Assembly: GCA_018815325.1 (NCBI GenBank)
Contig: JAHIYE010000019.1
Location: 62,001-126,000 of the forward strand
Direction: 5' to 3'
DNA from: Gammaproteobacteria bacterium
Lineage (GTDB): Bacteria; Pseudomonadota; Gammaproteobacteria; Burkholderiales; Burkholderiaceae_C
Length of the DNA stretch: 64,000 nucleotides
Below are positions 44,579 to 52,386 of the stretch, piece after piece. Numbering within the stretch: position 1 is the first letter of the stretch; each line of letters starts with the position of its first letter. The notes under the pieces are model-generated. The model did not search any database. It saw nothing but the letters and a program-made list of their open reading frames with translations, and was not told the origin of the DNA. Both the position numbers and the translations under genes were made by a program.

Positions 44579-45080
44579 GGTGCAGCTCGTGCAAGACGGT
44601 CATGGGTTGATCGGCGATCAGCCAACGCTGGCTCCAGGCAATAGCTTGCGTCAGATTGGACAAGGCGGCCTCGCTGGGGGGCTCGCCAAGTTCAAAGCAG
44701 TCGCCACGAATGGCCAGCAGCGTGCACGGTGGGGGTGTGCGCCCTTTCAGTTGATGAAACACATGCATCACCGCCTCGGGCGACATGGCGTGGGTTGTGA
44801 AGCTGGGATCGCAAGCCGGCTGCAAGGTGCTGACCTGAAACGGGGCCGCGCCGCGCATGCTCGCATCCACAAACAGCACGCGGCTGCGGCCAACCAGATC
44901 AAGCGCATGCTCGACCTGCAACTGGAAGTCGGTCAGGAACTCGACGCTGCTGGCCTGCTCATCATCCAGCGCAGCAGATAGACGCTCTATGAACAAGGGA
45001 CCCAAGGCATCATCGCCTCGGCTCGGATTGCCCCAGCCGAACACCAGTATCGGCGCAACGGATTTTGTTGGCAGGGTCAT
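44571..45080 (-). CDS. hoxW: Hydrogenase maturation protease (HoxW type)
   Basis: Endopeptidase that removes the C-terminal extension of HoxH once nickel is in place. The 170-aa protein shows the HyaD/HybD-family blocks VFGWGNPSRGDDALGP (with the metal-probing Glu position replaced by Asp, as seen in the HoxW group) and DFQLQVEHALDLVGRSRVLF with the second Asp. A third conserved His lies in FTTHAMSPEAV. The ATG at 45080 overlaps the hoxH stop. Confidence 0.92.
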   Translation of the reverse strand: MTLPTKSVAPILVFGWGNPSRGDDALGPLFIERLSAALDDEQASSVEFLTDFQLQVEHALDLVGRSRVLFVDASMRGAAPFQVSTLQPACDPSFTTHAMSPEAVMHVFHQLKGRTPPPCTLLAIRGDCFELGEPPSEAALSNLTQAIAWSQRWLIADQPMTVLHELHHA

Positions 45081-46615
45081 GCCGGCAATCCCCCGCCAGA
45101 GCTCAGGCCATGCTGCATGTCGCCACGCTGCGAGCGTACAACATGGTCGAGCAGTTCGCCCTGGGCATTGATGAGAACGACATCCAGCGGCATTTGTCCC
45201 AGCGCATGCGTAGCACATGAAAGGCAGGGGTCATAGGCGCGGATGGCGACTTCAATGTGGTTGAGCAGGCCTTCGGTGATCTCGCGACCGTCAAAGTATT
45301 GACGTGTGACCGAGCGCACGGCCTCGTTCATGGCCTGGTTGTTGTGCGTGGTTGAAACAATCAGGTTGCACATCGTCACCAGATCGTTGTCACCAACCCG
45401 GTAGTGATGGATCAGGGTGCCGCGCGGTGCCTCGATGACGCCGATGCCTTCACGTTCGCCGTTGGCGTGACGCTGCGCACGCGCCGGATCGCCCGCCATC
45501 AGTTCACCAGAAAGAATATCGGGGTCGTTCAGCAGTTGCGCAATCACCTCGATGGTGTGCAGCACTTCGATCATGCGTGCCCAGTGGTAGGCCAGCGTGG
45601 CGTGGATGGGCTGCCCTTTGCCCCAGTCGATGAACTCACGACGCTCACGCTCAGCCAGCGGCGTGTCGATGAAGTCGCAGTTCTGCACACGCGCCAGGGG
45701 GCCCACGCGGTACCAGCCGGCCTCGGCGCCGAGGTGCTTGAGGTAGGGAAACTTCATGTAGGTCCAGGGCCGTACCTCTTCCTCGATCAGGTCCAGGTAG
45801 CTCTGGTCGCTGGCACCGTCGATCATGATCTGCCCACGGGCGTCGCGCACCCGCAGCCCGCCGTCGTAGAGTTCCATCGCACCATCGCCCCGCACCAGCG
45901 ACATCATGCTGGAGGGGAAAGCACCGAAATGGTCATACAGCGCCGGGTTCTGGGCATGCAGCTGTTTGGCGATGGACACGGCATCCTGGGCAAAGCTGAG
46001 CATGTGTGCCAGATCGGCTTTCAGCAAGGCGTGGTCTTGTGCGTTCACGTGCTTGTTCATGCCCCCCGGAACCGAGCCTGTCCCATGCACCCGCTTGCCG
46101 GCGGTGGCGCGGATCACTTCCTGGCCGTATTTGCGCAGCAGAATGCCTTTTTTCGCAATGTCGGGGTGTCGTTCAGCAACGCCCACGATGTTGCGACGGT
46201 TGACTTCAGAGTCAAAGCCGAACAGCAAGTCAGGCGAAGACAGGTGGAAGAAGTGCAGCGCGTTCGACTGCATCACCTGACCGTAATGCATGAGGCGGCG
46301 AATTTTCTCTGCCGATGGCGTGACGGGCATTGCACCGACCACACGATCCAGCGCCTTGCTGGCCGCCAGGTGGTGGGATACCGGGCAGATGCCGCACAGT
46401 CGCTGCACCATGACCGGCACTTCCCAGTAAGGCCGGCCTTCAATGAATTTTTCAAAGCCACGAAACTCGACAATATGCAGCCGTGCCTGCTGTACGCGGT
46501 TGTGCTCATCCAGCAGCAGCGTGACCTTGCCATGGCCCTCCACGCGGGAGACCGGGTCAATGGCGACCCGGCGCAATCCCTGCGGGTTGGCGGCAGTTTC
46601 GAGTTCAGAGCTCAT
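45077..46615 (-). CDS. hoxH: NAD-reducing [NiFe] hydrogenase large subunit HoxH
   Basis: Catalytic subunit carrying the NiFe(CN)2CO site. The 512-aa precursor has the L1 motif RLCGICPVSHHLA (~73) and the L2 motif DPCLSCATHALG (~460), giving all four Ni-binding cysteines. The spacing CGICPVSH and DPCLSCATH is that of group 3d (Hox) enzymes. About 42 residues follow the L2 His, to be removed by HoxW; this is somewhat longer than in the Cupriavidus enzyme. It begins 6 bp after hoxY. Confidence 0.97.
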   Translation of the reverse strand: MSSELETAANPQGLRRVAIDPVSRVEGHGKVTLLLDEHNRVQQARLHIVEFRGFEKFIEGRPYWEVPVMVQRLCGICPVSHHLAASKALDRVVGAMPVTPSAEKIRRLMHYGQVMQSNALHFFHLSSPDLLFGFDSEVNRRNIVGVAERHPDIAKKGILLRKYGQEVIRATAGKRVHGTGSVPGGMNKHVNAQDHALLKADLAHMLSFAQDAVSIAKQLHAQNPALYDHFGAFPSSMMSLVRGDGAMELYDGGLRVRDARGQIMIDGASDQSYLDLIEEEVRPWTYMKFPYLKHLGAEAGWYRVGPLARVQNCDFIDTPLAERERREFIDWGKGQPIHATLAYHWARMIEVLHTIEVIAQLLNDPDILSGELMAGDPARAQRHANGEREGIGVIEAPRGTLIHHYRVGDNDLVTMCNLIVSTTHNNQAMNEAVRSVTRQYFDGREITEGLLNHIEVAIRAYDPCLSCATHALGQMPLDVVLINAQGELLDHVVRSQRGDMQHGLSSGGGLPA

Positions 46616-46621
46616 GAGATC

Positions 46622-47188
46622 TCAGTCATAGTGAATCAGGCCACGTCCCAATTGCGGGCTGCGGCCAGCCATCAGGTCAGACAGGAATTGCCAGAACGCA
46701 TCTGCCGAAGGAGGGCAGCCTGGCAGGAAATAGTCCACATGCACGACCTCGTGGATAGGATGCACTTTGTTCAACGGCAGGGGGAGTTCCGGGTCATTCG
46801 GGATCCGGCTGGCCGTGCTCAAGCCTGCTCTCGTCTGGTACACCTCCGTGAGGATGGTGCCAATGTCTATATGGTTGCGCTGGGCTGGCAAGCCGCCATT
46901 GATGGCGCAGGCGCCAACGGCTACCAGCGTTTTGCAGTGAGCGCGGAATTCGCGCAGCACGAGCACGTTCTCGGCATTGCACAGACCGCCCTCGATGAGG
47001 CCGATGTCGCAGAGCCCGACCTCCTTGATGTCGGTGAATGGCGAGCGGTCAAATTCAATATGCTCGATCAGTTCGAGCAGGCGTTCATCGATATCGAGAA
47101 AGGACATGTGGCAGCCAAAGCAGCCGGCCAATGAGACGGTGGCAACCTTGAGCTTCGCAGGTACAGGCTGTTGAGCAGGCAGGCTCAT
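46622..47188 (-). CDS. hoxY: NAD-reducing hydrogenase small subunit HoxY
   Basis: The 188-aa small subunit passes electrons from the NiFe site through one proximal [4Fe-4S] cluster. Cluster cysteines are in LAGCFGCHMSFLDID (~22-25), VGACAINGG (~93) and FLPGCPPSADAFW (~155). The C-terminal medial/distal cluster domain of uptake hydrogenases is absent, as expected for HoxY. Overlaps hoxU by 4 nt. Confidence 0.96.
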   Translation of the reverse strand: MSLPAQQPVPAKLKVATVSLAGCFGCHMSFLDIDERLLELIEHIEFDRSPFTDIKEVGLCDIGLIEGGLCNAENVLVLREFRAHCKTLVAVGACAINGGLPAQRNHIDIGTILTEVYQTRAGLSTASRIPNDPELPLPLNKVHPIHEVVHVDYFLPGCPPSADAFWQFLSDLMAGRSPQLGRGLIHYD

Positions 47189-47910
47189 GAGGCTTCTCCA
47201 TCACGCAGCTCTGAGACCGGCTTGATATCGAAACGACGCTGGCCAATCGGCGTCACAAAACCACGCCGCTTGGGCAGGATCACCCCTACCGGACAAATGC
47301 TGGCTGCACGATCCTGCAGTGTCATGGGCGTGCCCACCAGTTGTCCGCTCTCACTGTTGACCAGAAGCCGGGTCTGGATGCCATGGCCGCCAATGTCGAA
47401 GACGTCCTTGTGATCCACGTCACGGCTTGCGCGTACGCACAGCTCACACAAAATGCAGCGGTTGAAATCCAGCAGGATGTCGGGGTGGCTCGCGTCTACC
47501 GGGCGGTCTGGGTAAAACTCCTCGAAATGGGGTCCTTCCATGCCCATCTCGTAGGCCGTGGCCTGTAACAGGCAGTCACCGCTTTTCTCGCAGCTGGGAC
47601 AGAAATGGTTGCCCTCGACGAACAGCATCTGCAACAGCGTCTTGCGCTGGGCATTGAGAGGCAGGGTATTGCTTTCGACGGTTTGACCGGCGGCGGCTTT
47701 GAGGGTGCAGGCAGCCCCCGCATGTCCATTGACCTTCACGGTGCAAAGGCGGCATGAACCATGCGCGGGAAAATCCGGATGCCAGCACAGGTGCGGAATG
47801 TAATGCCCCGCACGGGTGGCGGCTTGCAGGATGGTTTCCCCCGCCAGAAAGGGCAGCTCAGCACCATCCAGAGAGAACGTGGGTCGTATTGGCGGGCTGG
47901 CTTTGTTCAC
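47185..47910 (-). CDS. hoxU: NAD-reducing hydrogenase diaphorase subunit HoxU
   Basis: The 241-aa NuoG-N-like iron-sulfur subunit links HoxF to HoxYH. A plant-type [2Fe-2S] site (HLCWHPDF, GSCRLCTVKV, AACTLK) is followed by the His/Cys [4Fe-4S] site (GNHFCPSCEKSGDCLLQ) and a further cluster site (NRCILCELC, SICPVGV). Overlaps hoxF and hoxY by 4 nt each. Confidence 0.96.
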   Translation of the reverse strand: MNKASPPIRPTFSLDGAELPFLAGETILQAATRAGHYIPHLCWHPDFPAHGSCRLCTVKVNGHAGAACTLKAAAGQTVESNTLPLNAQRKTLLQMLFVEGNHFCPSCEKSGDCLLQATAYEMGMEGPHFEEFYPDRPVDASHPDILLDFNRCILCELCVRASRDVDHKDVFDIGGHGIQTRLLVNSESGQLVGTPMTLQDRAASICPVGVILPKRRGFVTPIGQRRFDIKPVSELRDGEAS

Positions 47911-49709
47911 GGACTATTCTCCAGGTGCGCGGCGGCATCGTCGCGGCCCGTTACACGCCTGGCAATGGACAGTTCGGCGTCCAGGTCAAAACCGGGCTCA
48001 AAGTTCGGTGACTGCAGATGGCGATCATAGGCGGGGCGAAATCTGGCGATCGTATCGCGCAGCGGGTTGCATGCAGAGGCGCCAAGACCACAATGTGTGG
48101 CGGTGTGGAGCAGCTGGTCGAGCTCCAGCAGGGCGTCGAGATCCTGTTGCGAACCACGGCCAGCGCCTGTGGCGTTCGCAAGCTTGTCCAGTCGTCGCGC
48201 CACCAGTTCGGTACCGACACGGCATGGCGTGCAGAAGCCGCAACTCTCGTGCGCAAAGAAATGCGCAAAGTTTCGTGCCACCTCAAACATGTCGCGGGTC
48301 TGGTTGAACACCATGAAGGCGCCTGCCGTGGGCACATCTTCAAAGGCGATACGCCGGCTGAAGGCCTCGGGCGACAGGCAGGTTCCCGAGGGACCTCCAA
48401 CCTGCACGGCCTGCGTGCCGTGGGCGCCGCAGTCCTCGAGGATTTGTTCAATGCTGACGCCAAACGGGTACTCATAAATGCCGGGACGCTCGCAGTCACC
48501 GCTGACCGAGTGAATCTTGGTGCCCGTCGACTGGGGCGTGCCGATGCCAGCCCACCAGTCGCCACCCTGGACAGCAATGCGGGTGGCAGCACAGTAAGTC
48601 TCGACATTGTTGACGGTGGTCGGTTGGCCCAGATAGCCGTGCTCGACCGGAAACGGCGGACGGATGCGCGGTGTGCCACGCTTGCCCTCAAGAGATTCGA
48701 TAAGCGCGGACTCCTCGCCACAGACATAGGCGCCTGCACCAACATGGATGCCGATGTCAAAGTCGAAGCCAGCCTGTCCGCAGATGCTGCTGCCCAGCAG
48801 ATGCTGCCCGCGACGCTGTTGCAACACGGTTTGCAGCTGTTCGAGCAGAAAGCGGTACTCGCCCCGCAGATACACCAGCCCGCGGCGAGCACCGGTGACG
48901 AGCGCTGCGATGGTCATGCCTTCGAACACGTCATCGGCCCAGCGCGTGAGCAGCACGCGGTCCTTGAAGGTGCCGGGTTCACCTTCGTCTGCGTTGCACA
49001 CCACGTAGTGTGCAGCACCCGGTGCATCGCGACACAGCGCCCATTTGAGGCCGGTGGCAAAACCGGCACCACCGCGGCCTCGCAGGTTCGACAACTTCAT
49101 CTCAACAAGCATGGCCTGCGCACCGCGGGACAGTGCCGCGGTGATCGCCGTGCCGGGCTGCAGTGGCGTGCCAAGCAGCACATCCGTGCGGCGGATATTT
49201 TCGTGAATGCTGAACCAGTCTGCCGGCCATTGCGCAACTGGCACCGCAGTACGAATCATTTCAGCCATGTGCGCAATGCGTGGCGCATCGAGCCGTGTGA
49301 TCACATGGTGGTGGTTGATCAGCAGCGCCGGACCCTGGTCGCACAGGCCGGTGCAGGATGCGCGTGCCACGCTCACCAGGCCATTGCTGCTGAGCTGACC
49401 GGGGACAAGGTCAAGGCGCGCACAAAGATCTGCCATCAGGACGTCACTGCCGAGCATGCGGTCGGTGATGTTGTTGCTGAACAGGATGCGATAGCGCCCA
49501 ACCGGCTGGGTATGGAGGAAGCGGTAAAAACTGGCGACACCCTCGACATGCGCGAGTGACAGATTCAAGTCTTGTGCAAGTTGACTCAGCAGTTCACGCG
49601 GCAACCAGCCCGTCACGGTCTGCAACTCCCGCAGGATTTGCAGCAAGGCATGCGGATCCCGTGCATATTGGTCAAGCACCGTGTCCAGGGCTTCTCGTTC
49701 GAAACTCAT
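47907..49709 (-). CDS. hoxF: NAD-reducing hydrogenase diaphorase subunit HoxF (NuoE-NuoF fusion)
   Basis: Site of NAD(H) exchange with FMN. The 600-aa protein matches the ~602-aa Cupriavidus HoxF. Residues 1-160 are NuoE-like with cysteines in SCTGLCDQGP. Then the NuoF-like part follows: NAD site GRGGAGFATGLKW, FMN site NADEGEPGTFKDRVLL, GAGAYVCGEESALIESLEGK, and the [4Fe-4S] ligands ESCGFCTPCRVGTEL plus a later Cys in ATHCGLG. It is the first gene of the operon, with 158 bp between its ATG and the centre of the FNR-type box. Confidence 0.97.
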   Translation of the reverse strand: MSFEREALDTVLDQYARDPHALLQILRELQTVTGWLPRELLSQLAQDLNLSLAHVEGVASFYRFLHTQPVGRYRILFSNNITDRMLGSDVLMADLCARLDLVPGQLSSNGLVSVARASCTGLCDQGPALLINHHHVITRLDAPRIAHMAEMIRTAVPVAQWPADWFSIHENIRRTDVLLGTPLQPGTAITAALSRGAQAMLVEMKLSNLRGRGGAGFATGLKWALCRDAPGAAHYVVCNADEGEPGTFKDRVLLTRWADDVFEGMTIAALVTGARRGLVYLRGEYRFLLEQLQTVLQQRRGQHLLGSSICGQAGFDFDIGIHVGAGAYVCGEESALIESLEGKRGTPRIRPPFPVEHGYLGQPTTVNNVETYCAATRIAVQGGDWWAGIGTPQSTGTKIHSVSGDCERPGIYEYPFGVSIEQILEDCGAHGTQAVQVGGPSGTCLSPEAFSRRIAFEDVPTAGAFMVFNQTRDMFEVARNFAHFFAHESCGFCTPCRVGTELVARRLDKLANATGAGRGSQQDLDALLELDQLLHTATHCGLGASACNPLRDTIARFRPAYDRHLQSPNFEPGFDLDAELSIARRVTGRDDAAAHLENSP

Positions 49710-49832
49710 GGTGAACTCACCGATCGCGGATAAAGCATGGCGACTCCCGTGGGCAGCAAGTATTCAGAACGAAAGGGTAACCCCGTATCAAGCAGGGTCT
49801 CACGCAAGCCATTCCTGCCCAGGAAGGAATAA

Positions 49833-49880
49833 GGCTTCAAGTATCCCGAATGACATGTGGCATACATTGACACAGATCAA
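49833..49880 (-). promoter_or_regulatory. Predicted FNR-dependent promoter of the hox-hyp operon
   Basis: Minus-strand TTGATCTGTGTCAA (49867-49880) matches the FNR consensus TTGAT-N4-ATCAA at 9 of 10 positions. A -10-like GATACT lies at 49840-49845. If FNR is centred at -41.5, the start point falls near 49832-49833 and the -10 hexamer is where a class II promoter needs it. The leader to hoxF would be about 124 nt. I found no correctly spaced -24/-12 sigma-54 element in this intergenic region. Confidence 0.6.
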
Positions 49881-49882
49881 GC

Positions 49883-50053
49883 GTGTGTAGTGAAAAAATA
49901 AGAATCCGTGTGATGGTCGTCGATGATGTTTTTGTTCTGAGCGACTTAGCGTCCGGAATGAAGCAATTCATGGAGCATGATGTGCACTCACCAGTGATCT
50001 ATGTGTTCGTGCGCATCGTGATGACGATGGCAGCCATTTACGCCCTTGCTTAG
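49883..50053 (+). pseudogene. Possible response-regulator N-terminal remnant or small ORF
   Basis: A GTG-started frame of 56 codons lies in the 357-bp region between hoxF and the DUF2062 gene. It contains RIRVMVVDDVFVLSDLASGM, which resembles the first strand and acidic pocket of a receiver domain (VxVVDD). It then continues into a hydrophobic stretch (VIYVFVRIVMTMAAIYALA) unlike a receiver. No convincing Shine-Dalgarno is present. It may be a decayed fragment of a regulator gene or chance coding. Confidence 0.22.
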
Positions 50054-50066
50054 CCGACCGGCCCGG

Positions 50067-50615
50067 TCAAGGGCGTCTGCGTTGTCGCCGTTTGGCCAGT
50101 GCCCGCAGGCGCCAGACCAGGGTGATCAGACCGTACGTCAGGAAGCCCATGAAGGTGGCCGTGATGGCCAGGCCCACCAACAGCGGCTTGCCAACCGCAG
50201 CGATCCGATGCCACAGGCTGGCATTTTCGGCCGCAGCCTCGACCTCCTCGAGGGTGGCGACATCGAAAACCTCCAGCTTGGCCGGTACCTGCTCCCCGGT
50301 GACCCAGGCGCCGAGATGGTAGGCCGCAAAGTAGATCGGTCCAAACGTGAGCGGATTGGTGATCAGGGTGCTTGCGGCGGCGGCAGGCACATTGGCGCGT
50401 AACAGCACTGCCGCGCCGACCGACAGCGGAATCTGTGCAATGGGAATGAGCAAACCAAAAAATACGCCCAAGGCAACGCCCAGAGCCACTCCGCGGCGCG
50501 ACCAATGCCAGAGTTTGGGGTGCCCCAGACTGGGCGCCAACCAGCCAAGCCAGCGGTTGTTGTGAATCTGTTCTCGGCTGGGGATCAGGGCACGCAGGCG
50601 CTCGCGCAATTTCAT
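50067..50615 (-). CDS. DUF2062 membrane protein
   Basis: The 182-aa protein has the DUF2062 core: a basic start (MKLRERLRALIPSREQI), then GVALGVFFGLLIPIAQIPLS and STLITNPLTFGPIYFAAYHL, and a final TM helix (LAITATFMGFLTYGLITLVW) with a basic tail. Family function unknown. The ATG at 50615 is supported by CAGGAG upstream; the longer open frame has no other support. It is encoded upstream of hoxF on the same strand, separated by the hox promoter region. Confidence 0.85.
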   Translation of the reverse strand: MKLRERLRALIPSREQIHNNRWLGWLAPSLGHPKLWHWSRRGVALGVALGVFFGLLIPIAQIPLSVGAAVLLRANVPAAAASTLITNPLTFGPIYFAAYHLGAWVTGEQVPAKLEVFDVATLEEVEAAAENASLWHRIAAVGKPLLVGLAITATFMGFLTYGLITLVWRLRALAKRRQRRRP

Positions 50616-50911
50616 GCCCCCGCTCCTGCTGACGGGCCGCATGCCGGCCTCGGTGGCCGACAAAGTGTCCTGCAGGCAGGACTGGTGGAGGCATTCTGAA
50701 AAGAAGGGGGCATGACGGGCTGTTTTCGAATGAGGCGGCAAGGTTGCCGGATACACACTATTGTCGCCAGAACGGGAATAAATGAATGACTTGCGGGAAG
50801 TGTGGCTGTTGTGCATTCCGGCCACATGTCACCACGCGAACAAGGGAAGACGTCCCGTCAAGGCGCAAGCGCGCGGGTCGGCACTTCAACTTGACGCTGT
50901 CATGTAACCGC

Positions 50912-50929
50912 TTCCATGTGAAAATGGAA
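50912..50929. promoter_or_regulatory. Inverted repeat in the pyk leader
   Basis: TTCCAT-GTGAAA-ATGGAA is a perfect 6-bp inverted repeat with a 6-bp spacer. It ends 10 nt before the AAGGAG of pyk. It may be an operator or a weak mRNA hairpin. The rest of this 337-bp region (50616-50952) contains no gene I can support; TTGACG at 50891 is a possible -35. Confidence 0.4.
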
Positions 50930-50952
50930 ATCTAATTACAAGGAGACAGCCC

Positions 50953-52386
50953 ATGCTTCGTCGCTCAACCAAAATTGTTGCCACCCTTGGCCCGGCATCC
51001 AGTGATCCCGCGATGCTCGAAAAACTCATTCGCGCCGGGGTCAATGTGGTGCGGCTCAATTTCAGCCACGGCAAGGCGCAGGACCATATCGACCGGGCCA
51101 CCATGGTGCGTGAAGCCGCCAAGCGCGCAGGCTGCGAGGTCGCAATCATGGCCGACCTGCAGGGCCCCAAGATTCGGGTCGGCAAGTTTGTCGACAACAA
51201 GGTGCAACTGGTAACGGGGCAGAAATTCGTGCTCGATGCCGCGCGCACCGAACTCGGCGACATCAATGCGGTGGGGCTGGATTACAAGGAGCTACCACGC
51301 GATGTAAAGCCTGGCGACACCCTGCTGCTCAACGATGGCCTGATCGTGATGACGGTTGAATCCGTCAAGGGCACGGCCGTGCATGTGGTGGTGAAAATCG
51401 GCGGCGAGCTCTCCAACAACAAGGGCATCAACAAGCAGGGCGGGGGTCTGACGGCACCTGCGTTGACTGGCAAGGACATGGAGGACATCAAGACCGCCAT
51501 GGCTTTCCAGGCCGACTATGTGGCGGTGAGTTTCCCCCAGAATGCCACCGACATGGAAATGGCGCGCCAGCTTTGCAATGTGGCTGCAGCCGAGTACAAC
51601 CACAAGCCGCACCTGATTGCCAAGATCGAGCGCGCCGAGGCGATCCCGAAGCTCGAAGAAATTTTGCGAGCCAGCGACAGCATCATGGTGGCGCGGGGCG
51701 ACCTCGCCATCGAGGTCGGCAACGCGGCCGTGCCGGCGCTGCAAAAGCGCATGATCAAGATGGCCCATGCCATGGACAAGACGGTGATTACCGCGACCCA
51801 CATGATGGAGTCGATGATCAACAACCCGGTGCCCACCCGTGCCGAGGTGAGCGACGTGGCCAATGCCGTGCTCGACGGTTCTGATGCGGTCATGCTGTCG
51901 GCGGAAACCGCAGCGGGCAAGTACCCGCTGGAGACGGTGGAGGAGATGGTCAAGATCTGCGAGGCCGCCGAGGCCGCCGAGGATGTGAAGCTCGATGCCG
52001 ACTTCCTGGGCATGACCTTCCACCGCATCGACCAGTCCATCGCCATGGGCGCCCTGTTCACGGCGTACCACATGGGTGCCAAGGCCATCGTGGCCCTGAC
52101 CGACAGCGGCTCCACCGCGTTGTGGATGAGCCGCCATCGCATCAACGTACCCATTTATGCGCTCACACCCAAGGTGGCGACCCAGCGCAAGATGACGCTG
52201 TACCGCAATGTGCGCCCGCTGCTGATGGATACCAGCATTGACCGCGATACGGCGCTGCTGGAGGCGGAGAAACACCTGTTGAGCCGTGGCATTGTGCAAA
52301 AGGGCGATGTTTATGCCATCACCTGCGGTGAGCCCATGGGTTCACCCGGGGGCACGAACATGCTCAAGATTTGTCGGGTGGGCTAG
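50953..52386 (+). CDS. pyk: Pyruvate kinase
   Basis: Last step of glycolysis: PEP plus ADP to pyruvate plus ATP. The 477-aa protein has the N-terminal TKIVATLGPASS, the catalytic loop NFSHG, ADLQGPKIRVG, and the signature LIAKIERAEAIPKLEEI with the catalytic Lys, then VARGDLAIEVG and MLSAETAAGKYPLE. The start is backed by AAGGAG 8 nt upstream. Its 3' end overlaps the convergent cyclase gene by 23 bp. It is normally next to pgk or fba in this order; here the hydrogenase operon separates it from pgk. Confidence 0.97.
   Translation: MLRRSTKIVATLGPASSDPAMLEKLIRAGVNVVRLNFSHGKAQDHIDRATMVREAAKRAGCEVAIMADLQGPKIRVGKFVDNKVQLVTGQKFVLDAARTELGDINAVGLDYKELPRDVKPGDTLLLNDGLIVMTVESVKGTAVHVVVKIGGELSNNKGINKQGGGLTAPALTGKDMEDIKTAMAFQADYVAVSFPQNATDMEMARQLCNVAAAEYNHKPHLIAKIERAEAIPKLEEILRASDSIMVARGDLAIEVGNAAVPALQKRMIKMAHAMDKTVITATHMMESMINNPVPTRAEVSDVANAVLDGSDAVMLSAETAAGKYPLETVEEMVKICEAAEAAEDVKLDADFLGMTFHRIDQSIAMGALFTAYHMGAKAIVALTDSGSTALWMSRHRINVPIYALTPKVATQRKMTLYRNVRPLLMDTSIDRDTALLEAEKHLLSRGIVQKGDVYAITCGEPMGSPGGTNMLKICRVG

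Noticed and set aside
45404-47134. 576-codon open frame on the plus strand across hoxH and hoxY
   Set aside because: It is antisense to two genes with complete catalytic motifs. Its translation is rich in His, Gln, Arg and Val without domain features, typical of the mirror frame of high-GC genes.
48018-49559. 513-codon open frame on the plus strand across hoxF
   Set aside because: Antisense to HoxF, which has all FMN, NAD and Fe-S motifs. No ribosome-binding site or recognisable domain.
49710-49866. Sigma-54 promoter for hoxF, as known in Cupriavidus
   Set aside because: Several GC and GG/CC pairs occur (for example near 49804-49820), but none has the required 10-nt separation with flanking TGGCAC/TTGC identity.
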